A stretch of DNA of 11,652 nucleotides from Rhodoferax sp. (GTDB taxonomy: Bacteria; Pseudomonadota; Gammaproteobacteria; Burkholderiales; Burkholderiaceae_C). How positions within the stretch are numbered: position 1 is the stretch's first letter; every line of letters begins with the position of its first letter. Positions 1-5,164 of this stretch are shown here, in pieces. The notes beneath the pieces are model-generated. The model was not told the origin of the DNA. It did not search any database and was given only the letters and a program-made list of their open reading frames with translations. The stretch is taken from assembly GCA_021737905.1 (NCBI GenBank), contig JAIPDA010000058.1, positions 1 through 11,652 on the forward strand. Direction: 5' to 3'. The position numbers and the translations under genes are program-made.

Positions 1-153
1 GGCAATACCGCCCAGCGCGTCCAGATAAGCCTTGCCGTTGACGTCCCACACGCGGCAGCCCTGTCCATGCGAGAGCGCCAGCGGCAGTCGGCCGTAGGTG
101 TTCATGACGTGCGGGGATGCGGCTTCAACGGGGATGGGTAGGGCTGCGTTCAT
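1..153 (-). CDS. argD: Acetylornithine aminotransferase, N-terminal fragment (runs off left edge)
   Basis: The minus strand from the ATG at 153 gives 51 residues without a stop, and the gene continues past position 1. The peptide reads MNAALPIPVEAASPHVMNTY followed by GRLPLALSHGQGCRVWDVNG and KAYLDALGGIA. This is the usual opening of class III PLP-dependent acetylornithine transaminases ('NTYGR.P......G.G..VWD..G..YLD...GIA'). The enzyme converts N-acetylglutamate semialdehyde and glutamate to N-acetylornithine and 2-oxoglutarate in cytoplasmic arginine synthesis. The PLP lysine lies outside the window. A related omega-aminotransferase of the same fold cannot be wholly excluded from the N-terminus, but the wording fits ArgD best. 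No clear Shine-Dalgarno sequence precedes the start. It is divergent from the DUF3579 gene. Confidence 0.85.
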   Translation of the reverse strand, partial: MNAALPIPVEAASPHVMNTYGRLPLALSHGQGCRVWDVNGKAYLDALGGIA

Positions 154-327
154 GGTCGGGCGGGCTTTCACTTGAGGCTCAATTTTTTGATTTTAGGTCC
201 ACACGTCCGGGTCCGGGCTGTCAAGGGCTTAAGTCTTATATAAGATATACTCGTTGTGCAGCGCAGCAAGTGCCGGCCAACCCGGTTGCAGCGCATCGTC
301 AAACGGTCCTTCAAGCAGCCTCTACCG
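154..327. promoter_or_regulatory. argD / DUF3579 divergent intergenic region with 12-bp palindrome
   Basis: This gap separates two divergent genes. It contains the perfect 12-bp palindrome TCTTATATAAGA at 234-245, directly followed by TATACT (246-251), which is a good -10 candidate for the rightward gene. No convincing -35 lies 16-18 nt before it. On the minus strand, TTGACA (224 down to 219) and TAAAAT (195 down to 190) resemble argD promoter elements, but their 23-nt spacing is too long for a normal sigma-70 promoter. The palindrome overlaps the likely promoter of the DUF3579 gene and so looks like an operator or a symmetrical AT-rich promoter core. The downstream leader (252-327) shows nothing further. 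Confidence 0.4.
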
Positions 328-657
328 ATGGTCTCCAGCAGCGCCAAAGAAATTTTCATTCAGGGCTTGACCCTTGAAGGCAAGACCTTTCGCCCCAGCG
401 ACTGGGCCGATCGCCTGTGCGGCGTGATGAGCCAGTTCCGCCCCGGCGGACCCCAGCCCGGCAGCCATCTGACCTACTCACCCTGGTGCGTTCCCACCTT
501 GATTGGCGACGTCAAGTGCGTGGTGGTCAACAGTGAGTTGCGCGAAGCAGAACCCATGGCCTGGGACTTCGCACTGAACTTTGCCAAAGACAACCGCCTG
601 CAAGTAGCCGAGGCTTGTTTGCTGCACGAGGTGCCCAAAAGCGCCCCTAAAACCTGA
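328..657 (+). CDS. DUF3579 family protein of unknown function
   Basis: A 109-residue cytoplasmic protein starting MVSSSAKEIFIQGLTLEGKT and containing the blocks RPSDWADRLCGVMSQFRPGG, SHLTYSPWCVPTLIGDVKCV, VVNSELREAEPMAWDFALNF and DNRLQVAEACLL. I recognise this pattern as DUF3579, a small family found mainly in beta-proteobacteria; its function is not known. I chose the ATG at 328 rather than the in-frame one at 256 because family members begin a few residues before the 'IFIQGL' block and the extra 24 residues (Arg/Lys-rich) do not look conserved. There is no strong ribosome site in front of it. It has no signal peptide or membrane segment; two of its cysteines (in RLCGVM and PWCVPT) sit in conserved blocks. 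It is followed by a bidirectional terminator shared with rpsT. Its position between argD and rpsT recalls arrangements in other Burkholderiales, but that is from memory. Confidence 0.85.
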   Translation: MVSSSAKEIFIQGLTLEGKTFRPSDWADRLCGVMSQFRPGGPQPGSHLTYSPWCVPTLIGDVKCVVVNSELREAEPMAWDFALNFAKDNRLQVAEACLLHEVPKSAPKT

Positions 658-684
658 TGGCCAGCAGTTTGGCGAGAGGACATG

Positions 685-710
685 AAAAAACCGCCCGAAG
701 GCGGTTTTTT
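685..710. terminator. Bidirectional rho-independent terminator between DUF3579 gene and rpsT
   Basis: A perfect 11-bp inverted repeat: six A plus CCGCC at 685-695, loop CGAA at 696-699, then GGCGG plus six T at 700-710. Read rightward it is a GC stem with an oligo-U tail 27 nt after the DUF3579 stop. Read leftward it is the same structure, because the A-run becomes the U-tail, so it can also end the rpsT transcript. This is the clearest terminator in the window. Confidence 0.93.
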
Positions 711-744
711 CACTTTGCTGCAGCGCACCCTACAAAACGGCGGA

Positions 745-761
745 TGTCACACGAAGTGACA
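745..761 (-). other. Hairpin in rpsT 3' untranslated region
   Basis: A 6-bp perfect inverted repeat, TGTCAC-ACGAA-GTGACA. In the rpsT transcript it reads TGTCAC-TTCGT-GTGACA, a stem with a UUCG-containing loop about 23 nt past the stop codon. It has no U-tract, so it is not a terminator by itself. It may stabilise the 3' end or help the terminator further downstream at 685-710. Confidence 0.4.
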
Positions 762-783
762 GCCGGGCGATTTGCCTAACGAG

Positions 784-1086
784 TTAGGCGGCTTGGAGGG
801 CCAGGGCTTTGACCTTGGCGGACAGGCGGCTCTTGTCGCGAGCCGCCTTGTTTTTATGGAAGATGCCTTTGTCGGCAACCGTGTCCACAATGCTCTGTGC
901 TTTGGCAAAGAGCTCTGCAGCTTTGGTTTTGTCGCCGCTCAGAACGGCTTTTTCAACGTTCTTGACGGCCGTGCGGTATTTGGAGCGCAGCGATGTGTTC
1001 GCAGCATTGAGCTTGACGTCCTGGCGAACGCGTTTGCGCCCGGATGCAAGTCGGGGGTTCTTTTTCTTGGGTTTGGCAGTAGCCAT
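784..1086 (-). CDS. rpsT: 30S ribosomal protein S20
   Basis: A 100-residue, very basic protein starting MATAKPKKKNPRLASGRKRV, followed by RQDVKLNAANTSLRSKYRTA and VKNVEKAVLSGDKTKAAELF, and ending in a KALALQAA tail. This matches S20, a primary 16S rRNA binding protein of the small subunit that forms a three-helix bundle (E. coli S20 is 87 residues). A conserved internal block reads IVDTVADKGIFHKNKAARDK, followed by SRLSAKVKAL. The start ATG is preceded by AGAGGA about 7 nt upstream, the best Shine-Dalgarno site in the window. It is transcribed alone, with a promoter at about 1143 and a shared terminator at 685-710. Translation is autoregulated in E. coli; nothing here shows that directly. Confidence 0.97.
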   Translation of the reverse strand: MATAKPKKKNPRLASGRKRVRQDVKLNAANTSLRSKYRTAVKNVEKAVLSGDKTKAAELFAKAQSIVDTVADKGIFHKNKAARDKSRLSAKVKALALQAA

Positions 1087-1142
1087 ATATAAATTCCTCT
1101 AATCCTGGGAAGGAGTCTGTGGATGATGCAGCAAAGCCCACG

Positions 1143-1171
1143 ATTATATGCCAGCCCCCACGCTTGCCCAC
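1143..1171 (-). promoter_or_regulatory. Likely rpsT promoter (perfect -10 TATAAT)
   Basis: On the minus strand a perfect TATAAT lies at 1148 down to 1143, about 60 nt before the rpsT start. The corresponding -35 region (about 1165-1171) reads TGGGC-type and is poor. That region falls inside the first copy of the 86-bp repeat, whose edge (1149) abuts the -10 box. A strong -10 with a repeat-derived -35 suggests that the original -35 was replaced by the repeat insertion, or that the true promoter uses other upstream elements. Confidence 0.55.
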
Positions 1172-1366
1172 TGCGTGTGGCTGCGCTGCCCCCCGAGGGG
1201 GCGCAAATCCCCTTGGGGCGGCCCGGCGGAAGATTGCCAGCCCCCACGCTTGCCCACTGCGTGTGGCTGCGCTGCCCCCCGGGGGGCGTAAATCCCCTTG
1301 GGGCGGCCCGGCGGAAGATTGCCAGCCCCCACGCTCAGTCAATGCGTGTACTTTGCTGCCCCCCGC
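1149..1366. repeat. Tandem 85-86 bp hairpin-rich repeat, two full copies and one decayed partial copy
   Basis: Copy 1 is 1149-1234 (86 bp) and copy 2 is 1235-1319 (85 bp). They differ only by one deleted base and one substitution near GGGGGCGCAAAT versus GGGGGCGTAAAT. Copy 3, from 1320, keeps TGCCAGCCCCCACGCT, then diverges while retaining ATGCGTGT and GCTGCCCCCCG, and is lost at about 1366. Each full unit can form three hairpins: CACGC with GCGTG; GCCCCC-CGA-GGGGGC (in copy 1 at 1188-1202); and CCCC-TT-GGGG (1209-1218). I recall similar GC-rich intergenic repeats in Comamonadaceae genomes. It behaves like a REP/BIME-type or MITE-like element. No ORF on either strand through it looks like a real protein. 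Together with the rpsT leader (1087-1148) and the short repeat at 1372-1413 it fills the gene-free stretch before murJ. Confidence 0.9.
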
Positions 1367-1371
1367 CCGCT

Positions 1372-1413
1372 CCGTTCGCCCTGAGCTTGTCGAAGGGAGC
1401 TTGTCGAAGGGGG
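1372..1413. repeat. Dispersed GAGCTTGTCGAAGG-type repeat with 14-nt tandem duplication
   Basis: The element CCGTTCGCCCTGAGCTTGTC (1372-1391) continues into GAAGGG. Its 14-nt end AGCTTGTCGAAGGG (1384-1397) is perfectly repeated at once (1398-1411). The core GAGCYTGTCGAAGG is shared with the two repeats inside purM (4242-4289), so the window holds one repeat family at two unlinked sites. I recall this motif (reverse complement CCTTCGACAAGCTCAGG) as very frequent in beta-proteobacterial genomes. Here it ends about 40 nt before the murJ start. Confidence 0.85.
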
Positions 1414-1450
1414 TATTTGAGGTGTTCGCCCGGCCCCTTAAACTCCACTT

Positions 1451-3016
1451 GTGTCACTCATTAAAGCTGCCTCCACCGTTTCCCTGTTCACGCTCTTGTC
1501 GCGCATCACGGGTCTGGCGCGGGAGCTTTTGATCGCCTCGACCTTTGGCGCCAGTGCCATGACGGATGCTTTCAATGTGGCTTTTCGCATTCCGAATCTT
1601 TTCAGAAGGCTGTTTGCTGAAGGCGCTTTCAGTCAGGCTTTTGTGCCTGTGCTGGCTGCCACCAAGGAGCGTGAGGGTGAAGAGGCCACGCGCCTTTTGG
1701 TGGACCGGGTGGCCAGTTTGTTGGTCTGGGCCTTGCTTTTGACTTGCGTTCTGGGAGTGGCCGGGGCGCCGGTGCTGGTCTGGCTCATGGCCAGCGGTTT
1801 GCAGCAAAGTCCGCGTAGCTTTGAGGCGGCTGTGTTCATGACGCGCTGGATGTTCCCCTACATCGGCTTCATGTCCCTGGTAGCGCTGTCTGCAGGTGTT
1901 CTCAATACCTTCAAGCGCTTTGCCGTGCCGGCCGCTACGCCGGTGCTGCTCAATGTGTGCATGATTGCCGCCGCCTGGCTGGGCGCGCCTTGGCTCAAGA
2001 CCTTGGGCATTGAGCCGATCTACGCGCTGGGCGCGGGTGTGATGCTGGGCGGCTTGCTGCAACTGGCGGTGCAGATACCGGCACTGCTGCGCCTTGGCAT
2101 GTTGCCCCAGTTCAGCCTGGGCCTGGGCGGCTTGCGCGCCGCTTGGGGTGATGCAGGTACGCGCAGCATCTTGCGGCTCATGCTGCCGGCTTTGCTGGGT
2201 GTGAGCGTGGCGCAGATATCGCTGCTGATCAATACCCAGATTGCTTCGCACCTGCAGGCCGGCAGTGTGAGTTGGCTGACCTATGCCGACAGGCTGATGG
2301 AGTTCCCGACGGCTTTGCTGGGTGTGGCTTTGGGTGTGGTGCTGATGCCGCAACTGGCCGCTTCCAGGGCAGCCAATGACACTGACAGATACTCAGCCAT
2401 GCTGGACTGGGGCCTGCGACTGGTGGTCTTGCTGGCGGTGCCTAGCGCGGTGGCGCTGCTGACCTTTGCGCAGCCGCTGGTCGCAACGCTCTACCACTAC
2501 GGCGCTTTCACTGACGGCGACGTACTGCAGACAACGCGTGCGCTCATGGGTTACGGCTTGGGGCTGCTCGGTCTGGTCGCTATCAAGGTGCTGGCGCCGG
2601 GTTTTTATGCCAACCAGGATATCCGCACGCCGGTGCGCATTGCCATCGTTGTGCTGGTCTTGACGCAGTTGATGAACCTGGTCTTGGTACCTTATTTGCA
2701 GCATGCCGGCCTGGCGCTTGCCATTGGCATTGGTGCCTTGATCAACGCTGCCTGGTTGCTGGTGGGCTTGATCCGGCGCGGCAGTTACCGGCCTTTACCT
2801 GGTTGGGGACGCTTCGGGCTGCAGGTGGCCTTGGCCAGCGCTTTGCTCGCCGTCTTTTTGCTGTGGGCAGCCCAGGCCTTGAGCTGGACCGGTATGCGCA
2901 GCTTGTACGGTCAGCGTATCGGCTTGCTGCTGTTGGTCTTGCTGGTCTCAGCGCTGCTTTATTTCACGACTTTGCGCGCTACCGGGCTGCGTGTGCGCAG
3001 TCTGCTCGGGCGCTAA
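1451..3016 (+). CDS. murJ: Lipid II flippase MurJ
   Basis: A 521-residue polytopic inner-membrane protein of the MOP superfamily (E. coli MurJ is 511). It moves lipid II from the cytoplasmic to the periplasmic face for peptidoglycan synthesis. The N-terminus matches the family closely: SRITGLARE (17-25), TDAFNVAFRIPNLFRRLFAE (38-57) and GAFSQAFVPVL (58-68). The charged residues important in E. coli MurJ are kept at the same numbers (R18, R24, D39, R52), and R281 in YADRLMEFP corresponds to the E. coli cavity arginine R270. The rest is a series of hydrophobic helices consistent with 14 membrane segments, for example 88-113, 160-178 and the C-terminal pair before RATGLRVRSLLGR. The start is GTG; no ATG fits and MSLIKAASTVSL is the usual opening. 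No Shine-Dalgarno site is visible, and repeats occupy the upstream DNA. The sirB1-type gene follows after 45 nt. Confidence 0.96.
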   Translation: MSLIKAASTVSLFTLLSRITGLARELLIASTFGASAMTDAFNVAFRIPNLFRRLFAEGAFSQAFVPVLAATKEREGEEATRLLVDRVASLLVWALLLTCVLGVAGAPVLVWLMASGLQQSPRSFEAAVFMTRWMFPYIGFMSLVALSAGVLNTFKRFAVPAATPVLLNVCMIAAAWLGAPWLKTLGIEPIYALGAGVMLGGLLQLAVQIPALLRLGMLPQFSLGLGGLRAAWGDAGTRSILRLMLPALLGVSVAQISLLINTQIASHLQAGSVSWLTYADRLMEFPTALLGVALGVVLMPQLAASRAANDTDRYSAMLDWGLRLVVLLAVPSAVALLTFAQPLVATLYHYGAFTDGDVLQTTRALMGYGLGLLGLVAIKVLAPGFYANQDIRTPVRIAIVVLVLTQLMNLVLVPYLQHAGLALAIGIGALINAAWLLVGLIRRGSYRPLPGWGRFGLQVALASALLAVFLLWAAQALSWTGMRSLYGQRIGLLLLVLLVSALLYFTTLRATGLRVRSLLGR

Positions 3017-3061
3017 ACAGGCTTGGCTGCAAGTCTTTGGTACTTGTGACAAAGTAGCTGC

Positions 3062-3913
3062 ATGCGTCTTAATTTTGATATTCCTTCGCCACTGCAGTAC
3101 TTTTCAAGTCTGGTGCAAAGCGACGAGCATTTCCCGCTGTTGGAAGCCGCCGCCAGCCTGGCGCAGGACGAATACCCCGAACTCGATGTCCAGCAGGTTC
3201 TCGGCGATGTAGACCAGTTGCTGGCCCGTCTGAAGCGACGCGTGCCGCCGGATGCGCCGGCCATGCAGCGTCTGCGCGCGCTCAATCAGTTTTTCTTTCA
3301 AGACCTGAACTTCGGCGGCAACGTCAACGATTACTACGACCCGGACAACAGCTTTGTGCACGTGCTGCTCAAAACCCGGCGCGGCATACCGATCACCCTG
3401 GCCGTGTTGTGGTTGGAGCTGGCGCAGGGTATGGACCTGCATGCCCGGGGTTTGTCTTTTCCCGGCCACTTTATGGTCAAGGTCAATTTGCCCAAGGGTC
3501 AGGTGGTCATGGACCCGTTCACCGGCCAGTCGCTCAGCCGCGAAGAGTTGGCCGAGCGGCTGCAGCCCCTGCACCAGCGTGACGCCCGACCCGATAACAT
3601 GGAGCCCCCGCTCGGCCTGTACTTACAGCCCGCGGCGCCGCGCGACATCATGGGCCGGATGTTGCGCAACCTCAAGCATATTTACCGCTTACAAGAAGAC
3701 TGGGCCAGGCTGATCGCCGTACTGAACCGTTTGCTGGTCTTGTACCCGCGTTCCTGGCCGGAGTACCGTGACCGCGGTCTGGCTTTGGCGGAGCAGGGTC
3801 AGGCCCAACGTGCACAAGCGGATTTAGAAATTTACCTGGCTCGCGCGGAAGATGCGCAAGACCATGCCGCCGTGGCCGACAGGCTGGCTGATTTGCGCCG
3901 CGCAGCCAGTTAG
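3062..3913 (+). CDS. sirB1: SirB1 family protein (transglutaminase-like fold plus TPR region)
   Basis: A 283-residue cytoplasmic protein (E. coli SirB1/YchA is about 269). Residues about 30-185 form the SirB1 or 'transglutaminase core 2' domain: LNQFFFQDLNFGGNVNDYYD (74-93), DNSFVHVLLKTRRGIPITLA (95-114), GLSFPGHFMVKV (130-141) and VVMDPFTG (148-155). The H in PGHF (136) and D in DPF (151) fit a transglutaminase His-Asp pair. However, the protein has no cysteine at all, so it cannot act as a thiol transglutaminase; RGIPITLA lies where the nucleophile would be. Residues about 196-263 resemble tetratricopeptide repeats (RNLKHIYRLQEDWARLIAVL, then YPRSWPEYRDRGLALAEQGQ). Its molecular role is unknown; the name comes from a Salmonella locus. 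It lies 45 nt after murJ, probably co-transcribed, and converges on purM with 11 nt between stops and no terminator. Confidence 0.88.
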   Translation: MRLNFDIPSPLQYFSSLVQSDEHFPLLEAAASLAQDEYPELDVQQVLGDVDQLLARLKRRVPPDAPAMQRLRALNQFFFQDLNFGGNVNDYYDPDNSFVHVLLKTRRGIPITLAVLWLELAQGMDLHARGLSFPGHFMVKVNLPKGQVVMDPFTGQSLSREELAERLQPLHQRDARPDNMEPPLGLYLQPAAPRDIMGRMLRNLKHIYRLQEDWARLIAVLNRLLVLYPRSWPEYRDRGLALAEQGQAQRAQADLEIYLARAEDAQDHAAVADRLADLRRAAS

Positions 3914-3924
3914 GCCGACCAGCC

Positions 3925-5004
3925 TCAGCTGACGACGACGGCAGCGCCTTCGCCACGCGCGGCGATCACGCCGATCTCAAACACCTTCTCGCCCGCCTGG
4001 CGCAGCATGTGTGCTGTGGCCGCAGCGTTGGCAGCGTCCACCACCACCACCATGCCAATGCCGTTGTTGAAGGTGCGATTCATCTCAAAGTCCGAGATGG
4101 CAGCCGTTGTTTGCAGCCAGGCAAACAGCTCCGTTTGCGGCCAGCTGCCTTTGACCAGGTGTGCCGCCATACCCTCTGGCAAGACGCGGGGAATGTTTTC
4201 CAGCAGACCGCCGCCGGTGATGTGCGCCAGCGCTTTAATGCCCTGTCCTGAGCCTGTCGAAGGAGCCTGTCCTGAGCCTGTCGAAGGGGGGTGAGCTGCC
4301 AGCGCAGCCAGCACGTTTTTCACGTACAGGCGGGTCGGCTCCATCACAGCCTGCTTGAACGGCTTGCCGTCCAGGCTGGCGGGCAGGGCGTTGCCGGCGC
4401 GCTCTATGCATTTGCGTACCAGGCTAAAACCGTTGGAATGCACGCCGCTGGAAGCCAAACCTAGCACCACGTCGCCAACAGCGATGTTCCGGCCTGTCAG
4501 GATTTTGGATTTTTCTACCGCGCCGACGGCAAAGCCGGCCAGGTCGTATTCACCTGGCGGGTACATGCCGGGCATTTCTGCCGTTTCGCCGCCAATCAGC
4601 GCGCAGCCCGAGAGCTCACAGCCTCTGGCAATGCCGCCCACGACGGCTGCAGCCGTGTCCACGTCCAGTTTGCCGCAAGCGAAATAGTCCAGAAAAAACA
4701 GAGGCTCGGCGCCTTGCACCAGCACGTCGTTGACGCTCATGGCCACCAGGTCAATGCCCACGGTGTCATGCATCTGCCACTCAAAAGCCAGGCGCAGCTT
4801 GGTGCCTACGCCGTCGGTGCCGCTGACCAGCACCGGTTCTTTGTAGCGCTTGGGTACTTCAAACAAGGCGCCAAAGCCGCCGATTCCTGCCAGCACGCCT
4901 TCGCGCATGGTTTTTTTGGCCAGCGGCTTGATACGCTCGACCAGGGCATCGCCTGCGTCAATGTCTACGCCGGCGTCTTTGTAGGAAAGGGGGGATTGGC
5001 TCAT
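3925..5004 (-). CDS. purM: Phosphoribosylformylglycinamidine cyclo-ligase (AIR synthetase) with in-frame repeat insertion
   Basis: A 359-residue cytoplasmic enzyme (E. coli is 345) that closes FGAM with ATP to give AIR, step five of purine synthesis. Family blocks in order are: SYKDAGVDIDAGDALVERIK (7-26), GGFGALFEV (42-50), VSGTDGVGTKL (60-70), GIDLVAMSVNDVLVQGAEPL (83-102), DYFACGKL (106-113), GGETAEMPGMYPPGEYDLAG (138-157), GLASSGVHSNGFSLVRK (182-198), HITGGGLLENIPRVLP (from 261) and MNRTFNNGIGMV. The odd part is residues 239-254, PPSTGSGQ plus APSTGSGQ. These are encoded by two tandem 24-nt copies of a dispersed genomic repeat between LAALAAH and GIKALAHITGGG, a place where family members have a short loop. 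The reading frame and all catalytic blocks stay intact, so the enzyme should be active. The ATG at 5004 suits the family; no good ribosome site precedes it. It is divergent from hda. Confidence 0.96.
   Translation of the reverse strand: MSQSPLSYKDAGVDIDAGDALVERIKPLAKKTMREGVLAGIGGFGALFEVPKRYKEPVLVSGTDGVGTKLRLAFEWQMHDTVGIDLVAMSVNDVLVQGAEPLFFLDYFACGKLDVDTAAAVVGGIARGCELSGCALIGGETAEMPGMYPPGEYDLAGFAVGAVEKSKILTGRNIAVGDVVLGLASSGVHSNGFSLVRKCIERAGNALPASLDGKPFKQAVMEPTRLYVKNVLAALAAHPPSTGSGQAPSTGSGQGIKALAHITGGGLLENIPRVLPEGMAAHLVKGSWPQTELFAWLQTTAAISDFEMNRTFNNGIGMVVVVDAANAAATAHMLRQAGEKVFEIGVIAARGEGAAVVVS
4242..4289. repeat. Two tandem 24-bp repeats inside purM (GAGCCTGTCGAAGG family)
   Basis: Unit 1 (4242-4265) and unit 2 (4266-4289) each begin CCTGTCCTGAGCCTGTCGAA and end GGAG or GGGG, so 23 of 24 bases agree. 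The core GAGCYTGTCGAAGG is the one found upstream of murJ at 1380-1411. The 24-nt period equals eight codons, so duplication keeps the purM frame and simply adds an STGSGQ-containing octapeptide per copy. Confidence 0.93.
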
Positions 5005-5160
5005 GCTGATGAAATGGGTTGAGGTCCGCAGCTCGGCGGGCTTGACAGGTGGGCCGGGTCAAGCCCGATAGAATCCGAGTCATGATTCTAAAGGGTCACC
5101 CTGCCCGGACCTTATGCAGCTAATTTTCTTGACCCAACGCGCCAGTGCCGCTCGACCGGC
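5005..5160. promoter_or_regulatory. purM / hda divergent regulatory region with three consecutive palindromes
   Basis: This 156-bp divergent gap holds three perfect inverted repeats in a row: GGGCTTGAC-N11-GTCAAGCCC (5038-5066), TAGAATC-N8-GATTCTA (5069-5090) and GGGT-C-ACCC (5093-5101). The arms of the first are centred 20 bp apart and those of the second 15 bp apart. TTGACA at 5042-5047 and TAGAAT at 5069-5074 look like promoter boxes for hda, but the spacing of 21 nt is too long for a standard sigma-70 promoter. TAGAAT is the better-supported box. The palindromes overlap or follow it and could be operators, or hairpins in the hda leader. No matching -10 for purM was found. Confidence 0.45.
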
Positions 5161-5164
5161 ATGA
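5114..5164 (+). CDS. Possible 16-codon upstream ORF ending on the hda start codon
   Basis: ATG at 5114 opens a 16-codon frame, MQLIFLTQRASAARPA. Its TGA stop (5162-5164) overlaps the hda ATG (5161-5163) in the ATGA arrangement usual for translational coupling. There is no recognisable ribosome site before it, and the peptide resembles nothing I know. It could be a leader that couples ribosomes onto hda, or chance. The overlap with hda is the only support. Confidence 0.25.
   Translation: MQLIFLTQRASAARPA

Noticed and set aside
256..327. Earlier start for the DUF3579 gene (ATG at 256)
   Set aside because: The added 24 residues are Arg/Lys-rich, unlike the family N-terminus, and start very close to the candidate -10 box.
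1149..1366. CRISPR array
   Set aside because: The units are 85-86 bp directly abutting with no unique spacers, GC-rich and hairpin-forming, and no cas genes are present.
1119..1532. Rightward ORFs of 113-137 codons through the repeat region
   Set aside because: They translate the tandem repeat into Pro/Gly/Ala/Cys-rich repeats without any family pattern and run into murJ out of frame; they come from the repeat composition.
1454..2353. 299-codon minus-strand ORF opposite murJ
   Set aside because: His/Gln/Arg-rich low-complexity translation typical of the antisense frame of a hydrophobic GC-rich gene; murJ on the plus strand is unambiguous.
5042..5074. Confident sigma-70 promoter TTGACA / TAGAAT for hda
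   Set aside because: The spacing is 21 nt, too long for a standard promoter, and TTGAC is one arm of an inverted repeat; kept only as a candidate.
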